64,000 bases of DNA from Paramormyrops kingsleyae (taxonomy: Eukaryota > Chordata > Actinopteri > Osteoglossiformes > Mormyridae): the NCBI RefSeq assembly GCF_048594095.1, contig NC_132799.1, positions 1,426,001 to 1,490,000 of the forward strand, given 5' to 3'. Shown here piece by piece: positions 36,016 to 46,166 of the stretch (the first letter of the stretch is position 1; the number at the start of each line of letters is the position of its first letter). A program made the position numbers and the translations under genes. A model generated the notes under the pieces. The model searched no databases. It saw nothing but the letters and a program-made list of their open reading frames with translations, and was not told where the DNA came from.

Positions 36016-38044
36016 AGCAAAGGCTTAGTACCAGTAAGATGAAGATGCAGAGTGAGAATTTGGGGTGCGGTGAAGTGAGCAGTCATGTGACTCTTTCTCA
36101 GATTCCAAACTGATCCGTTTCCCAAACTGATAATGGGCAGCCATCTCCCAGGTGCTCGGGCTGTATTCCCAGCCAGTAAATCAGGAAGCTGACTGGGAGT
36201 CAGCCAGCGAGTGCCTGGAAAGGCCGTCCGCAAGATGTAGCCTCGACGCCTCACTTATTCTCCAACCCAGCAGAACGTGCCGTCCATGTGAAAGGAAACA
36301 TATTGCATTACAGTTCCATTCTGCACCGGACTGAAGGGGCTGTCAGCTTGTTAAATGTTATTTAAACGGACCATCTATTTCTTACTATATCAGAGGGTAC
36401 GTGTGGATAAGAGCTGCACACTGGCCGACTCGCGCTAGAATATCACTGAAGAAATATGCTTGCTACACACCCTACTTTAGGAGCTGCCCGTCAGAGTCAC
36501 TGGGAAGTGAATTATGGGTTTTAAATATCCAGATATTCCTTGTTTTAACGTTTACTTTTTTCCCCTGCTGTACTCGAGCAAAGCTTTACTCTGAGCTCCT
36601 GGCGATTTTACTGTCAAAGAAATGCTCATTTATCACAGAGTGTGTCACACCTGTGTGATGTTGGCAAGCGATCGTAAAATGAAATTTCAGTGTATTAATG
36701 GAGATCATTCTGGTTACATTTAATACTGTAGAAGACGAGCAGAGATTGATATGGCAATTATAAATTACATTTGAGAAACGAACATACTGTTTATGTTTCT
36801 GGTGGTCCAGAATCACTCCCAGAGGAGGAAAATGTCTGCTGTATTTTCACAATTTCATCTTTATTGCAGGACGCAGTGAATGACACTGTGTTCAATAAGA
36901 GGGCACATCCATTGCTGAAAGTGTCAATACTACTTTTTCTTACGCTCTCCTGGATGTACCAAATGTGAAAAAATGAAGTTATTAACTGCTGTGGCTATTT
37001 AATAAGACAAGTGGAGGCAGTACAGTGTTTGAAATGGAGCTGGCAGTGAGATTTCAGTCATGGAGGGGGGAATATATATTTTTCTGGGCTTGTTCTTCTC
37101 CTCATGCTGATTCTCTGTTCCCCTTTTCTGGATGAACGTTCACTGTGTCCAGATGAACTGACAGCTGAAAACTGAGGTCAAAGCTTCCTGACCTTGGATT
37201 CTAATTAAATTTCCCCCAAATCCAGAGAGAAATCCAGAGATCAACTGCTTTGCTTCCAAAAATCACAGCAAATAAAGCAAAACAACGAGAAAGCGAGCAT
37301 TTCCCAATATGCTCTGAATGGATTTATCAAAAATTCTGGTGGGCTGCAGGTCCCAGGCGCTCGGCTGTGGGTTGGCGCCCGTTTAATTTCTGTATGCGGC
37401 GATATGCAGAGAGCACTATCTTTCATCACAGATGAGAGGATCATTCTCATCCCCGCTGTGATTCCAGTTTGCCTCCTCTAACCTTGCAACGACATTATTT
37501 ATTTAGCAGCAATAAAAACGTGGAACATGTCGCTGTCCTGATTCTTATCTGATACAGCCTGCCTGCATAATACATCACTCCTCGGCGGGGAAAACAAACA
37601 CCCCCCCGGCCCACCCCCACCCCGAAGCGCTTTATCAAGCTCCTAGTCCTTGCCGGCCTAACGAGGCGGGTTCTGGACCGGCAAACACACCCGGGAACGT
37701 TCCGATCCCGCCGACTTTCAGGCGCGAGAGCGTTATGTTTGACAAAATCAGGTCGAGCCAAACATATACATCATTCCGTTCAATAAGGACAGCATGCTGG
37801 TCGATAGGGAGTGACAGATATCTCTCCCACAAGCAGCGCTGAGATCTTATTTCCTGACACGTACATCTTTAACAATAAGAAGGTGTTACTGTACAGCCGA
37901 GTCCTGGCATTCGTGCTTCAGCCAGCTTTAGGTTAGCTCTCCAGGTAAAGAAGCATCTATCTGATACAGTCATGTGCCAGGGATTGTGGGAAAATCGCAT
38001 CCAGCTCAGTAAGAGGCTGCGGAATATGGCCTGTACCACGTCTA
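36016..38044. other. Intron 1 sequence without recognised genes
   Basis: AT-rich at 36340-37500. A C-rich, CG-containing stretch lies at 37590-37700. No exon or clear repeat seen. Confidence 0.5.
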
Positions 38045-38320
38045 GGGCCGCTTTCTTCTTTCAGGAGCCCTGCCCAAAACGGCACTTTGGGGCCCCTGCC
38101 CAAATCGTGACTTTGGGGCCCCTGCCCACCCAGATGCTTCAAAAACAACATTAATGGCTCGTGAGCAGAGTCAGAAGATCACAGCTAGTTGGCTGGTTAG
38201 CAGAACATGCTGCTTCTCTTAAATAAAGACCGTGTTTATTTAATATTTAGTGTAGTGACTGTCTGTGGGCAACAGGGGGCCCTCAAAGCCCAGGGGCCCC
38301 ACACAAATGCATAATGTGAA
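38045..38320. mobile_element. Dispersed repeat, copy A
   Basis: Shared segments with 60505-60720: CCCAGATGCTTCAAAAAC against CGCAGATGTTTCAAAAAC; GTCAGAAGATCACAGCTAG against GTCAGAAGACCACAGCCAG; GGTTAGCAGAACATGCTGC, identical in both; and CCCCACACAAATGCA, identical in both. Copy A begins with a two-to-three-fold repeat of CTTTGGGGCCCCTGCCCA. The order and spacing agree, so the two are copies of one element of unknown class. Confidence 0.75.
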
Positions 38321-38867
38321 TGGTGATAAACTCCACCAGATAGGCAGTTGTCGGGGGGGTGTTTGTACCCCCCCACTGGTACTGCAGATGTCAGGTGGGC
38401 TGAAGGTGAATGATGGATGGAGGTAGGTGGAGGGCAGCAGAGTGAGGGGGAGCCGTGGATGGAAGCCACCATGCGGGGCCCCCAAGCCCGAGCTGTGCGA
38501 CGCGGAATGATGCTGCCTGCTAACCAAGAGCCGAATGGCGGTCTGGAGCTTGAGGAGGCAGTGGTGGAGGGCGTAAGGGAAGACCTTGGGGAAAAGACCC
38601 CCCCCCAGGAAATGGGCACTCAGATGGGGTTTGTATTTCAACCACAGAACACCTCTGTTTGCTCTGCCGTCGCCAGCAGCACAGGAGTGGGGGGTGGATG
38701 GGGGCATTTTTTTTGAGGTGTTGGGTGTATAAGACGTGTCACCTTTCAGTGACCACAGGGAAACGCTCCACGGCCTCCGAGAGCCGGAAAATCAGGAATG
38801 CGGTCAGTGAGTACGGGCCCCGTCCGCGAACGGGCCCCCTTCAGAATGATTACGGAACACGAAATGG
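38321..38867. other. Intron 1 sequence, GC-rich, no gene recognised
   Basis: Overlapping open frames of 99-155 codons on both strands (38236-38716) come from a stop-poor, GC-rich stretch. None shows a recognisable domain. Confidence 0.4.
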
Positions 38868-39238
38868 GAGAACCGAGGGAGAACCGAGAAGTGAAAGGCC
38901 TTTCTGGGGGCCCCTGGAATTAACCACCGCCGGCGTTCTCTTTGTAACCGAGCAAGAACCGAGAAGTGAAAGGCCTTTCTGGGGCCCCTGGAATTAACCA
39001 CTGCCAGCGTTCTCTTTGTAACCGAGGGAGAACCGAGAAGTGAAAGGCCTTTTTGGGGCCCCTGGAATTAACCACCGCCAGCGTTCTCTTTGTAACCGAG
39101 GGAGAACTGGAGAAGTAAAAGGCCTTTTTGGGGCCCCTGGAATTAACCACCGCCAGCGTTCTCTTTGTAACCGAGGGAGAACCGGAGAAGTGAAAGGCCT
39201 TTCTGGGGACCCTGGGGGGACCGCCAGCGTTCTCTTTG
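38868..39238. repeat. 74/75-bp minisatellite, 5 copies
   Basis: The phrase GTGAAAGGCCTTTCTGGGG recurs at 38891, 38966, 39040, 39115 and 39190, each followed by CCCCTGGAATTAACCACCGC and CAGCGTTCTCTTTGTAACCG. The last copy lacks the AATTAACCA part. The one-base length change alternates between copies, so the frame shifts. Confidence 0.94.
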
Positions 39239-41090
39239 TCCACATTAGTGCTTTCTAGATAGTTAAGGTTTTTTGTTATATCCATTTTACAGTTTTACTT
39301 CAGTACAACTGAAACTCCGTTTCAGCTTCTCCTCCTTTCTGAGACAGATTTTGGCACCTGTGTACATGAGTGTATTTTGCTCTTAAGTAGAGGGTCATGT
39401 TCATGTCACATGACCAGGGGTGCCCCCCCCCCCCCCCCCCATCTGGGTTCACTGCAGGATGCTAATCCCACATGCTGGCAGAAGCCTCTGCTAGAAAGTT
39501 CCCCTGTTTATGAGGGACACCATGCGCATACAACATGGGCAGACAGCTCACGTTCAGGGTCTCTCTGCGTGCCTCCCTCTCCCCCCGACACGTCTGGCTC
39601 CCACCCCCAGCTCCCCACCATGCTGAAATAGCAACTTTCATGTCATGATTTTAATTAATTTTGACTTGAGTCAGGCAAATTACTAACCAGGCCCTTTATG
39701 CCATTTCTTCTATTACTCAGAAAGTGAGATATAATCTCTTTCAGGGCATAAGACTGCAACTTGCTAATTATTCCTAAATCATTTCTAAAAGCTAATAGTG
39801 ATTCGTCTGTGGCAAAACACAATCCCTGGAGGCAAACAAGCGCGGTGTGTGCAAAATTCACAACCGTGTTCCTCCCCGTGCACCGTCTCATTATCCTTCA
39901 TCGCAAAACGGACACTGGATGTTTTTTGTCATCTGTTTTCTCTTTTTATGACCTCGTCACTTGACAGGTTTGAAGGGTCACAGCCAAGTGGCAGGTGTGC
40001 AAGGAAATCGGCAGCCAGTGGGGTGCAGACAGCAGACCCAGCGCGGGTAATCGGGCCATGATGTCTCTGGAACCCGTCTAAAACAAACACGGAGATAAAG
40101 AAGGATGAAAGAGGGCTATCAGCTGTGCCCCCACGCAGTTTAAGCGTGAAGGAGAGAGAGCTCAGCAGTGCAGAAACTGTCTGCAACATAAATTCAGTTT
40201 TAATAAAATACTAGAAGTTTACCTCAGGCAGATACTGAACAGCTGCAAATGATTTATCACACAGCTAATTAAATTCCTGCAAGTTACTTGCATTCTCACC
40301 ATATTAAAAGCCTCATGTGTTTGCAGTGCTGCTACAGTGCGTGGGGGTGTCTTGCATGCGGCCAGGTACATACCGCATCATACATGTAACATGTAACATG
40401 CATGGGGCTGACAACTTGGGGCTGATTGTCCTTTCAGCCACATGGTCCTGACACATGCTGGTTAAAAGCCCTCGTTCATTCTGTGCTACATCTAAATGTT
40501 AAACCCGTAATCTTAAAAAATCTAAGCTAAGGTCATTTTACTTAGAGGCAGAGGAAGACACGTCCCCATCAAAGTCAAGCGCATGGATTTTAACAACTTC
40601 CTGCTAATGAGTGACAGTAATTATTTTGAGCAAATTTCTTTTGTGCCAGTAAATAAACAGAAAGAAGATCTGCTGTGATGAATGAATGATTCATTCAAAG
40701 AATTAAAGCAAAAAGTTTACAAAAGAGAATCACTGACAATGGCAGAGCTTTGAGTTTGATACAGGATGGAGCTCAACCTTATAATTTAAATATAAAAGTT
40801 GGGAGTGGGGAGGATCTATGAAGCCAAATTAAATATTGGGGGTACATGACCCCCTGCCAGCCTGGTTCCTATACCCCTGGCTACTGCTAAACATTATATT
40901 TGTCCTTTTTACTGTGCTGTATGTTATTCACATGCAAAACATGCGTCAGACTGTAGCACAGTTCACCATGACTGGTTTCCGGATCATTCTCCAATCTCTG
41001 CGTTTCCCCCTGGCAGACAGCAGTAATTAATGCTGCAGAGTCACAGCGCCCAGCAGCACTGGGTTTATTTGAAGAAGTTCTCAGCTGAGA
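39239..41090. other. Intron 1 sequence between minisatellites
   Basis: An 18-base C run at 39423-39440. A short ACATGTAACATGTAACATG tandem lies near 40384-40402. AT-rich at 40600-40830. No gene recognised. Confidence 0.5.
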
Positions 41091-41097
41091 GCTGGAT

Positions 41098-41878
41098 GGA
41101 GCACTGTGCCTGTGCTCCCTGTCTTGATGGAGCACCGTGCCTGTGCTCCCTGCCTGGGCGGAGCATTGTGCCTGTGCACCCTGCCTGGGCGGAGCACCGT
41201 GCCTGTGCTCCCCGCCTGGGTAGAGCACCGTGCCTGTGCGCCCCGCCTGGGTAGAGCAGAGTACCTGTGCTCCCTGTCTGGATGGACCACCATGCCTGTG
41301 CGCCCCGCCTGGGCAGAACACCGTGCCTGTGCGCCCCGCCTGGATGGAGCACCGTGCCTGTGCTCCCTGTCTGGATGGAGCACCGTGCCTGTGCTCCCTG
41401 TCTTGATGGAGCACCGTGCCTGTGCGCCCTGCCTGGGTAGAGCAGAGTGCCTGTGCTCCCTGTCTGGATGGAGCACCGTGCCTGTGCGCCCCGCCTGGGC
41501 AGAACACCGTGCCTGTGCGCCCCGCCTGGGCAGAACACCGTGCCTGTGCGCCCCGCCTGGGTGGAACACCATGCCTGTGCGCCCCGCCTGAATGGAGCAC
41601 CGTGCCTGTGCTCCCTGTCTGGATGGAGCACCGTGCCTGTGCTCCCTGTCTTGATAGAGCACCATGCCTGTGCACCCTGCCTGGGTAGAGCAGAGTGCCT
41701 GTGTGCCCTGCCTGGGTAGGGCAGAGTGCCTGTGTGCCTTGCCTGGGTAGAGCAGAGTGCCTGTGTGCCCTGCTTGGGTAGGGCAGAGTGCCTGTGTGCC
41801 CTGCTTGGGTAGAGCAGAGTGCCTGTGCTCCCCGCCTGGGTAGAGCAGAGTGCCTGTGCGCCCTGCCTGGATGGAAAA
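41098..41878. repeat. 31-bp minisatellite, about 25 copies
   Basis: The unit is GTGCCTGTGCTCCCTGTCTG followed by GATGGAGCACC. GTGCC occurs at 41106, 41137 and onwards in 31-bp steps. Variants (gcgccccgcc, tagagcaga, cagaacacc) are scattered and partly clustered; copies from about 41690 on are dominated by GGGTAGAGCAGAGTGCC. Because 31 is not a multiple of three and the units lack stops, all frames are open for long distances, including a false 342-codon frame on minus. Confidence 0.95.
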
Positions 41879-43022
41879 GCATGCAGTGAAGTCTCACTGA
41901 TCTGAACAACTTCATCTCTGGATGCTAAAGATGGTGCTTAATGTTGGGTGACCACAGTGTCCTGATTATGCCTGGAAATTTGGGTGGCGGTCAACCTTCC
42001 ATTCCAGCATGCCAATGTGACACCTTTCCTGCATTTATTTTAGTCACTTTGAACCGTCATTGTCTTACTTGGCCTGGGATGTGCTACCTCAGACAAAGTA
42101 TATATTAAATTAAATGCAGGACTCCATTAAACAGCAAACCTCTTTTAAGTTTTAAGTTTTCTATTGATCAATGCTCCCCCAGGTGTACTGAGCTTATGGA
42201 GACCCAGTGCCAATAGCCGGGTAGCATGACAAGCATTTCTCCTCTACCAGCCCAAACATCTGCTCTCCTCTGTAGTATACAGTCAGCTCCTCTTCATCTC
42301 TGTGACGAGTCGTTCATTAACATGTTTTGAGGGAACTTCATGCCATTTTAACTGAGCTCTTCCACTATTCACTTTGATTCTCCAGCCATTCGATCAAATG
42401 GATCAACCAATGATCAGATAGTGTAGTTAATGATCCTTTTTTGGAGGGGGGGAGGATTATTGTCAGTCAAATAAAAGATCGCACCCATTTAGAGCGACAT
42501 CAGTCTCGTTCGCTGTATATTTTAGCTGTCACTCCCTTTAAAGACTGCCAGACCACTTCACAGGCTTATCTACCTCCTGAAATCAGTTAATCCCCGCGCT
42601 GGGTATTAGATCTGCGTTGGTGATTTTACATATGCTGCCGATTTAATATGCAAAGACTGAAAAGTGCAGCGAAAATATGGATCCAGCCAAGTTTCTCAGA
42701 GAAATCAGCACATACGGTATAAACAGGGAAGTAGCGGAGATGATTGCGTTAGAGAAACGCTGTCCCTGGAAATAAAATCCGTCCCTAGAAATAAAATCCG
42801 TCCCTGGAAATACAAGCGGAGCTTCTCGTCATCTCACCTTTGATATGATAACCAGCAGTGGTGCAAAATAGCGACTGTACTGTAATGCTCAAAACCCCAA
42901 GATAAGTGCAGGAAATGCGCATGCAAAACCCCCAGTTCGATTTGAAATGGACCTAAAGCGATGACACGGATTATATGATCCAGCCTATTTCAGCCAGACA
43001 TCTGAGAACAAACATCGCAAGA
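41879..43022. other. Intron 1, donor-side flank of exon 1
   Basis: Contains a three-copy 20-bp repeat around CCGTCCCTGGAAATAAAAT (42763-42812). Otherwise unremarkable. The exon 1 donor gtgagc occupies 43028-43023. Confidence 0.5.
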
Positions 43023-43028
43023 GCTCAC

Positions 43029-43119
43029 CTTCTGCCAAAAGGCGCATCGCGTGCACGAAGGATGGATCCAGACTGTCTTTCTCGGCCATCAGCTCTGGCA
43101 AGTATTTGTCTTGATCCAT
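43029..43119 (-). CDS. khdrbs2: khdrbs2 coding exon 1 (start codon, QUA1)
   Basis: The ATG is at 43119-43117 (minus) in a good context, with A at -3 and G at +4. It opens a frame of 30 codons plus one base, starting MDQDKYLPELMAEKDSLD and ending HAMRLLAE. This is the QUA1 segment, which mediates homodimerisation in Sam68/SLM proteins. The donor is GAAG|gtgagc, read from 43028 downward, and the split glutamate codon (G|AG) is completed by exon 2. Family members start MEEKYLPELM or MGEEKYLPELM, so the start is well placed; residues 2-4 differ slightly, as expected between lineages. The next in-frame ATG is at residue 11, inside conserved sequence, so it is not the start. Confidence 0.96.
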
Positions 43120-43340
43120 TATAGGATGTAATAAATATGTTTATTCTTTTTCCAGCGCTCCTGCAGGTGAGACGGATTTTTTAAAAAGCGCCGAGTCTGT
43201 AAAAATGAAGCACCGTCCCCGCTTCGAGACTGTCTGCTCAAGGCTTATGGGTGCCGGATGCTGCTGGATAGAGGTGTAAGCACTCAGAGCTAGAAACCCG
43301 TCTCTTCGCTGGAAGGCGACCCTCTTCTGTAGGAGCGCCT
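43120..43340 (-). other. khdrbs2: khdrbs2 5' leader (transcription start not placed)
   Basis: This is the sequence between the start codon and the promoter-like CG-rich stretch. The 40 bases next to the ATG are AT-rich; from about 43160 upward the sequence becomes rich in CG dinucleotides (cgctcctgc, aagcgccgag, cgtctcttcgctgg). No strong splice acceptor that would require a 5' non-coding exon is evident, although a weak CCTGCAG occurs near 43158. The exact transcription start cannot be read from sequence alone. Confidence 0.55.
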
Positions 43341-43354
43341 ACCTTACCTACCGA

Positions 43355-43400
43355 AGCGTCTGGCGACCCCGCCCCCTCGAATGCCATTGGTCCGCCACAT
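43355..43400 (-). promoter_or_regulatory. khdrbs2: Probable khdrbs2 core promoter: GC box and CCAAT box
   Basis: Read on the minus strand, a CCAAT box (43390-43386) is followed about 10 bp downstream by a GC box, GGGGCGGGGT (43375-43366), in a CG-rich stretch ending about 240 bp upstream of the start codon. No TATA box is seen at a matching distance. The arrangement fits a TATA-less, CpG-type vertebrate promoter. Both boxes are short motifs; their placement just upstream of exon 1 supports the call. Confidence 0.6.
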
Positions 43401-43554
43401 CCGCGGACTCCAATGATAATGAGATGTTAATGAGGTGTCGGTCGTTGGTCGTGGTGCTGATCGTCGCTCACACGTGGGGACCGCGTTAGTGAAGCAGAAT
43501 CAGAATCAGGCCTTCCCTCATAATATGCTGTATGTTTACAATAAAATGAATGAA

Positions 43555-44275
43555 ACTTTGTTTGGTATCAGGGTGAATGCGGAAAGGCAGGTAAAACTCT
43601 TAATTTGGAATAAGGGTACATGCATAGGGGCAAGTGAGACTTAATTTGGTATCAGTGTGAATACAGAGGGATAGGTGAAGTTCTTAATATGGAATTGGGG
43701 TACATGCAGAGGGGTGGCTGAGACTCTGAACTTGGTATCAGGGTGAATGCAAAGGGGTAGGTAAGACTCTTAATTTGGTATCAGGGTGAATGCAGAGGGA
43801 AAGGTGAAGCTCTTAATATGGAATTGGGGTACATGCAGAGGGGTGGCTGAGACTCTTAACTTGGTATCAGGGTGAATGCAAAGGGGTAGGTAAGACTCTT
43901 AATTTGGTATCAGAGTGAATGCAGAGGGAAAGGTGAAGCTCTTAATATGGAATTGGGGTACATGCAGAGGGGTGGCTGAGACTCTTAACTTGGTATCAGG
44001 GTGAATGCAAAGGGGTAGGTAAGACTCTTAATTTGGTATCAGAGTGAATGCAGAGGGAAAGGTGAAGCTCTTAATATGGAATTAGGGTACATGCAGACGG
44101 GTGGCTGAGACTCTTAATTTGGTATCAGGGTTAATGCAGAGGGGCAGGTGCGGCTCTTAATTTGGCATCAGGGTGAATGTAGAGGGACGTGTGAGATTCT
44201 TAATTTGGCATCAGGGTGAATGCAGAGGGACGGGTGAGACTCTTAATTTGGTATCAGTGTGAATACCAATCAATG
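43555..44275. repeat. 43-bp minisatellite with a 129-bp three-unit higher-order period, just upstream of khdrbs2
   Basis: Three related 43-bp monomers alternate: one beginning GGAATTGGGGTACATGCAGA, one with GGTATCAGGGTGAATGCAAA and one with GGTATCAGAGTGAATGCAGA. The monomer GGAATTGGGG recurs at 43691, 43820, 43949 and 44078 (as ggaattaggg), exactly 129 bp apart. Edge monomers on both sides are more diverged and do not follow the three-unit order. The array starts about 165 bp upstream of the CCAAT box. Confidence 0.94.
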
Positions 44276-46076
44276 GATCTGTAGGCACTTTCGACTTGCC
44301 AAGACAGATTAGACAGGGGCGACATCGAATTGAAAGGGATTGTTGAACTCAGGCAGTTTGCATCTAATTAATGACTGCATGCGCTGTAGAGCCTTTGGCA
44401 GCAATGCATCTGATGGGTGCCGGAATGCGTGTGGGTAAACATGCACATGGTTGTGTTTCACAGTTCGTTATTAATTATAATTTAATTAAGGTTACAATCT
44501 TATGATTCTAGTATTAATTAAATGCCCGGTGGGAGTCCTCTCATGTCATAGATATTGAAGCATCATCCCTAATAGTTGCTTGTCCCTTGTCATTAAGTTC
44601 ATCACTGAATGCTCCTTAATGTCCAGACGAGTGATATTCAGCATCATTTACACAGGCGAGCACATAAGCTACCTGTGACTGCTGATATCCCGCAAAGTCC
44701 CTTTGCTGGGTGTCGTTGTGGCATCTCTGTTTTAAAGTACTGTCACGGAGTGCTATACCACTTCATTTGCAACAACATAATAAGTGAAAATCATTATTCT
44801 TCTCTTGACTAAATTTTCAGACAAAGCCCCGTCCTGAATACTCTGTTCAGGGTGTGTATCTGCGCTCCCCGTGGAGAAATCCCTGATAGATGACAAATCA
44901 TCTCCTTTACCCAGAATGTTGTCACAGGCACAAGCTTTCTGCTGTACACCCAGAATTTAAGGTTTTCATTTCTCGTTTTGAAATAGAATTGTGTTCCTTA
45001 GTGTGATTAGTGCTTGGCCTTGAGTTAAGGAAATCTTTTTTTATGTTTTTGGGATATCTGTGACCCTTTATTGAAATACCCATTCTTAAGAAACCAAAAA
45101 GTTAAATGATCCATGATGTGAGAGTGTAATTAAGCTGACTGTGTAGTAATATAATACTTAGTCTAGTGCAAAAATAGCCTGGCTGACAGCCACGTTGGTC
45201 ATGAAGGGTCTGCCGTGATCTCACAGTTATGCTACACTCATCACCCCACATTAGATAACTAGCAAGACAATCAACCCGTTTCACGGATTTAGCACCATGA
45301 AATGACATATATCCCTATATAGAGAATAAATAAGGTGAGTTTGAAACCCAGGACCCTATCGATCCGGAAACCAGAACTGGTTAGAGTAGAACTGTGGGAA
45401 AATATTCTAGTGGTCAATGTTCATATAATATATGAGCTTTTTTATCTTTTCATTGATCTCAGAGGTGCAGTGAACCAAGCCAGCGCTGCCTGGACTCCTA
45501 TCAGGAGCAATAATAAAGCATCAATGCCTGACCTCTGCTCTCACACTGCCAATCACCAAGCAAAGCAATCAATGCAACGATAATGCTTCTTTTCAGATAG
45601 AAAGTCTGAGATTTTGTGACGTGAAGCATTTTCCTCGTAATGTGAAAAATAAGTTTGCTCATTTTTTAAGAAAAATAGTAGAATAGGTTAAAAAACAACC
45701 TTAAACACACCAGACAGGTAGAAAGTGAATGATTTTGTTGTTGTCGGTGGGCTAATAAACACTCTGATCCTCTAGCCAGACACTGGGAACACTGGGAGTG
45801 TTAAGCGGCGCTCTCATTTAGCCAAAAATGATATCTAAGGCTGCATTAAGATTCTGCTGAGGCTCACGGCACTGATGCAGTGCGGACTGCAGTGCTAATA
45901 TACCAGTTTCACTATAATTCCTTCACACTTGACATATTCACATCCATAACCATTAAAACTTATAGAAAAGACAGAAATATATCAATTTCACAACAATTTC
46001 ATAAATGTTCTTAATTAAAATCTACTGCTCTTACTTTATTTACAGACATGACAACTGAGTGATTGGCTTTAAATAG
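44276..46076. other. Upstream flank of khdrbs2, no gene recognised
   Basis: AT-rich sequence with TTAATTAA-type motifs at 44465-44525. No coding exon, repeat array or mobile element is evident. Confidence 0.5.
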
Positions 46077-46166
46077 GCTTGTCTCCCCTGGCAGGCTCCG
46101 GACCCCCGCGACCCAGTAGGATAAGCAGGTCTGGACAATGGATGGATGGATGGATGGATGGATGTC
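46077..46166. mobile_element. LINE-type 3' end fragment with GGAT microsatellite
   Basis: GGCTCCGGACCCCCGCGACC, then AGTAGGATAAGCAGGTCTGG and ACAATGGATGGATGGATGG, is the plus-oriented form of the same fish repeat tail seen reversed at 27385 and at the end of the 60.8-kb LINE. Confidence 0.7.

Larger units (their letters stand above)
3622..43119 (-). other. khdrbs2: khdrbs2 gene, 5' part (coding exons 1-4 with introns 1-3)
   Basis: Four exons on the minus strand join into one open frame of 483 nt (161 codons). All splice sites obey GT-AG and the phases match: intron 1 is phase 1, introns 2, 3 and 4 are phase 0. The product is the N-terminal STAR region of KHDRBS2/SLM-1. This family binds U/A-rich bipartite RNA motifs and regulates alternative splicing in the nucleus, especially in neurons (neurexin segment 4 is the known target of SLM proteins). 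KHDRBS2 is chosen over KHDRBS3 or Sam68 because of RLLAEEIEK, KKYLDVISNKNIKLSERV, TGAKMSILGKG and APPGEAYSRMSHALEE, where KHDRBS3 differs. The human protein is about 349 residues, so roughly the last 190 lie beyond the left edge. Intron sizes are 14,822, 16,622 and 7,571 bp. The gene is not broken within the window. Confidence 0.96.

Noticed and set aside
40887..41915. 342-codon minus-strand frame resembling a cysteine/histidine repeat protein
   Set aside because: It is the 31-bp array read in rotating frames.
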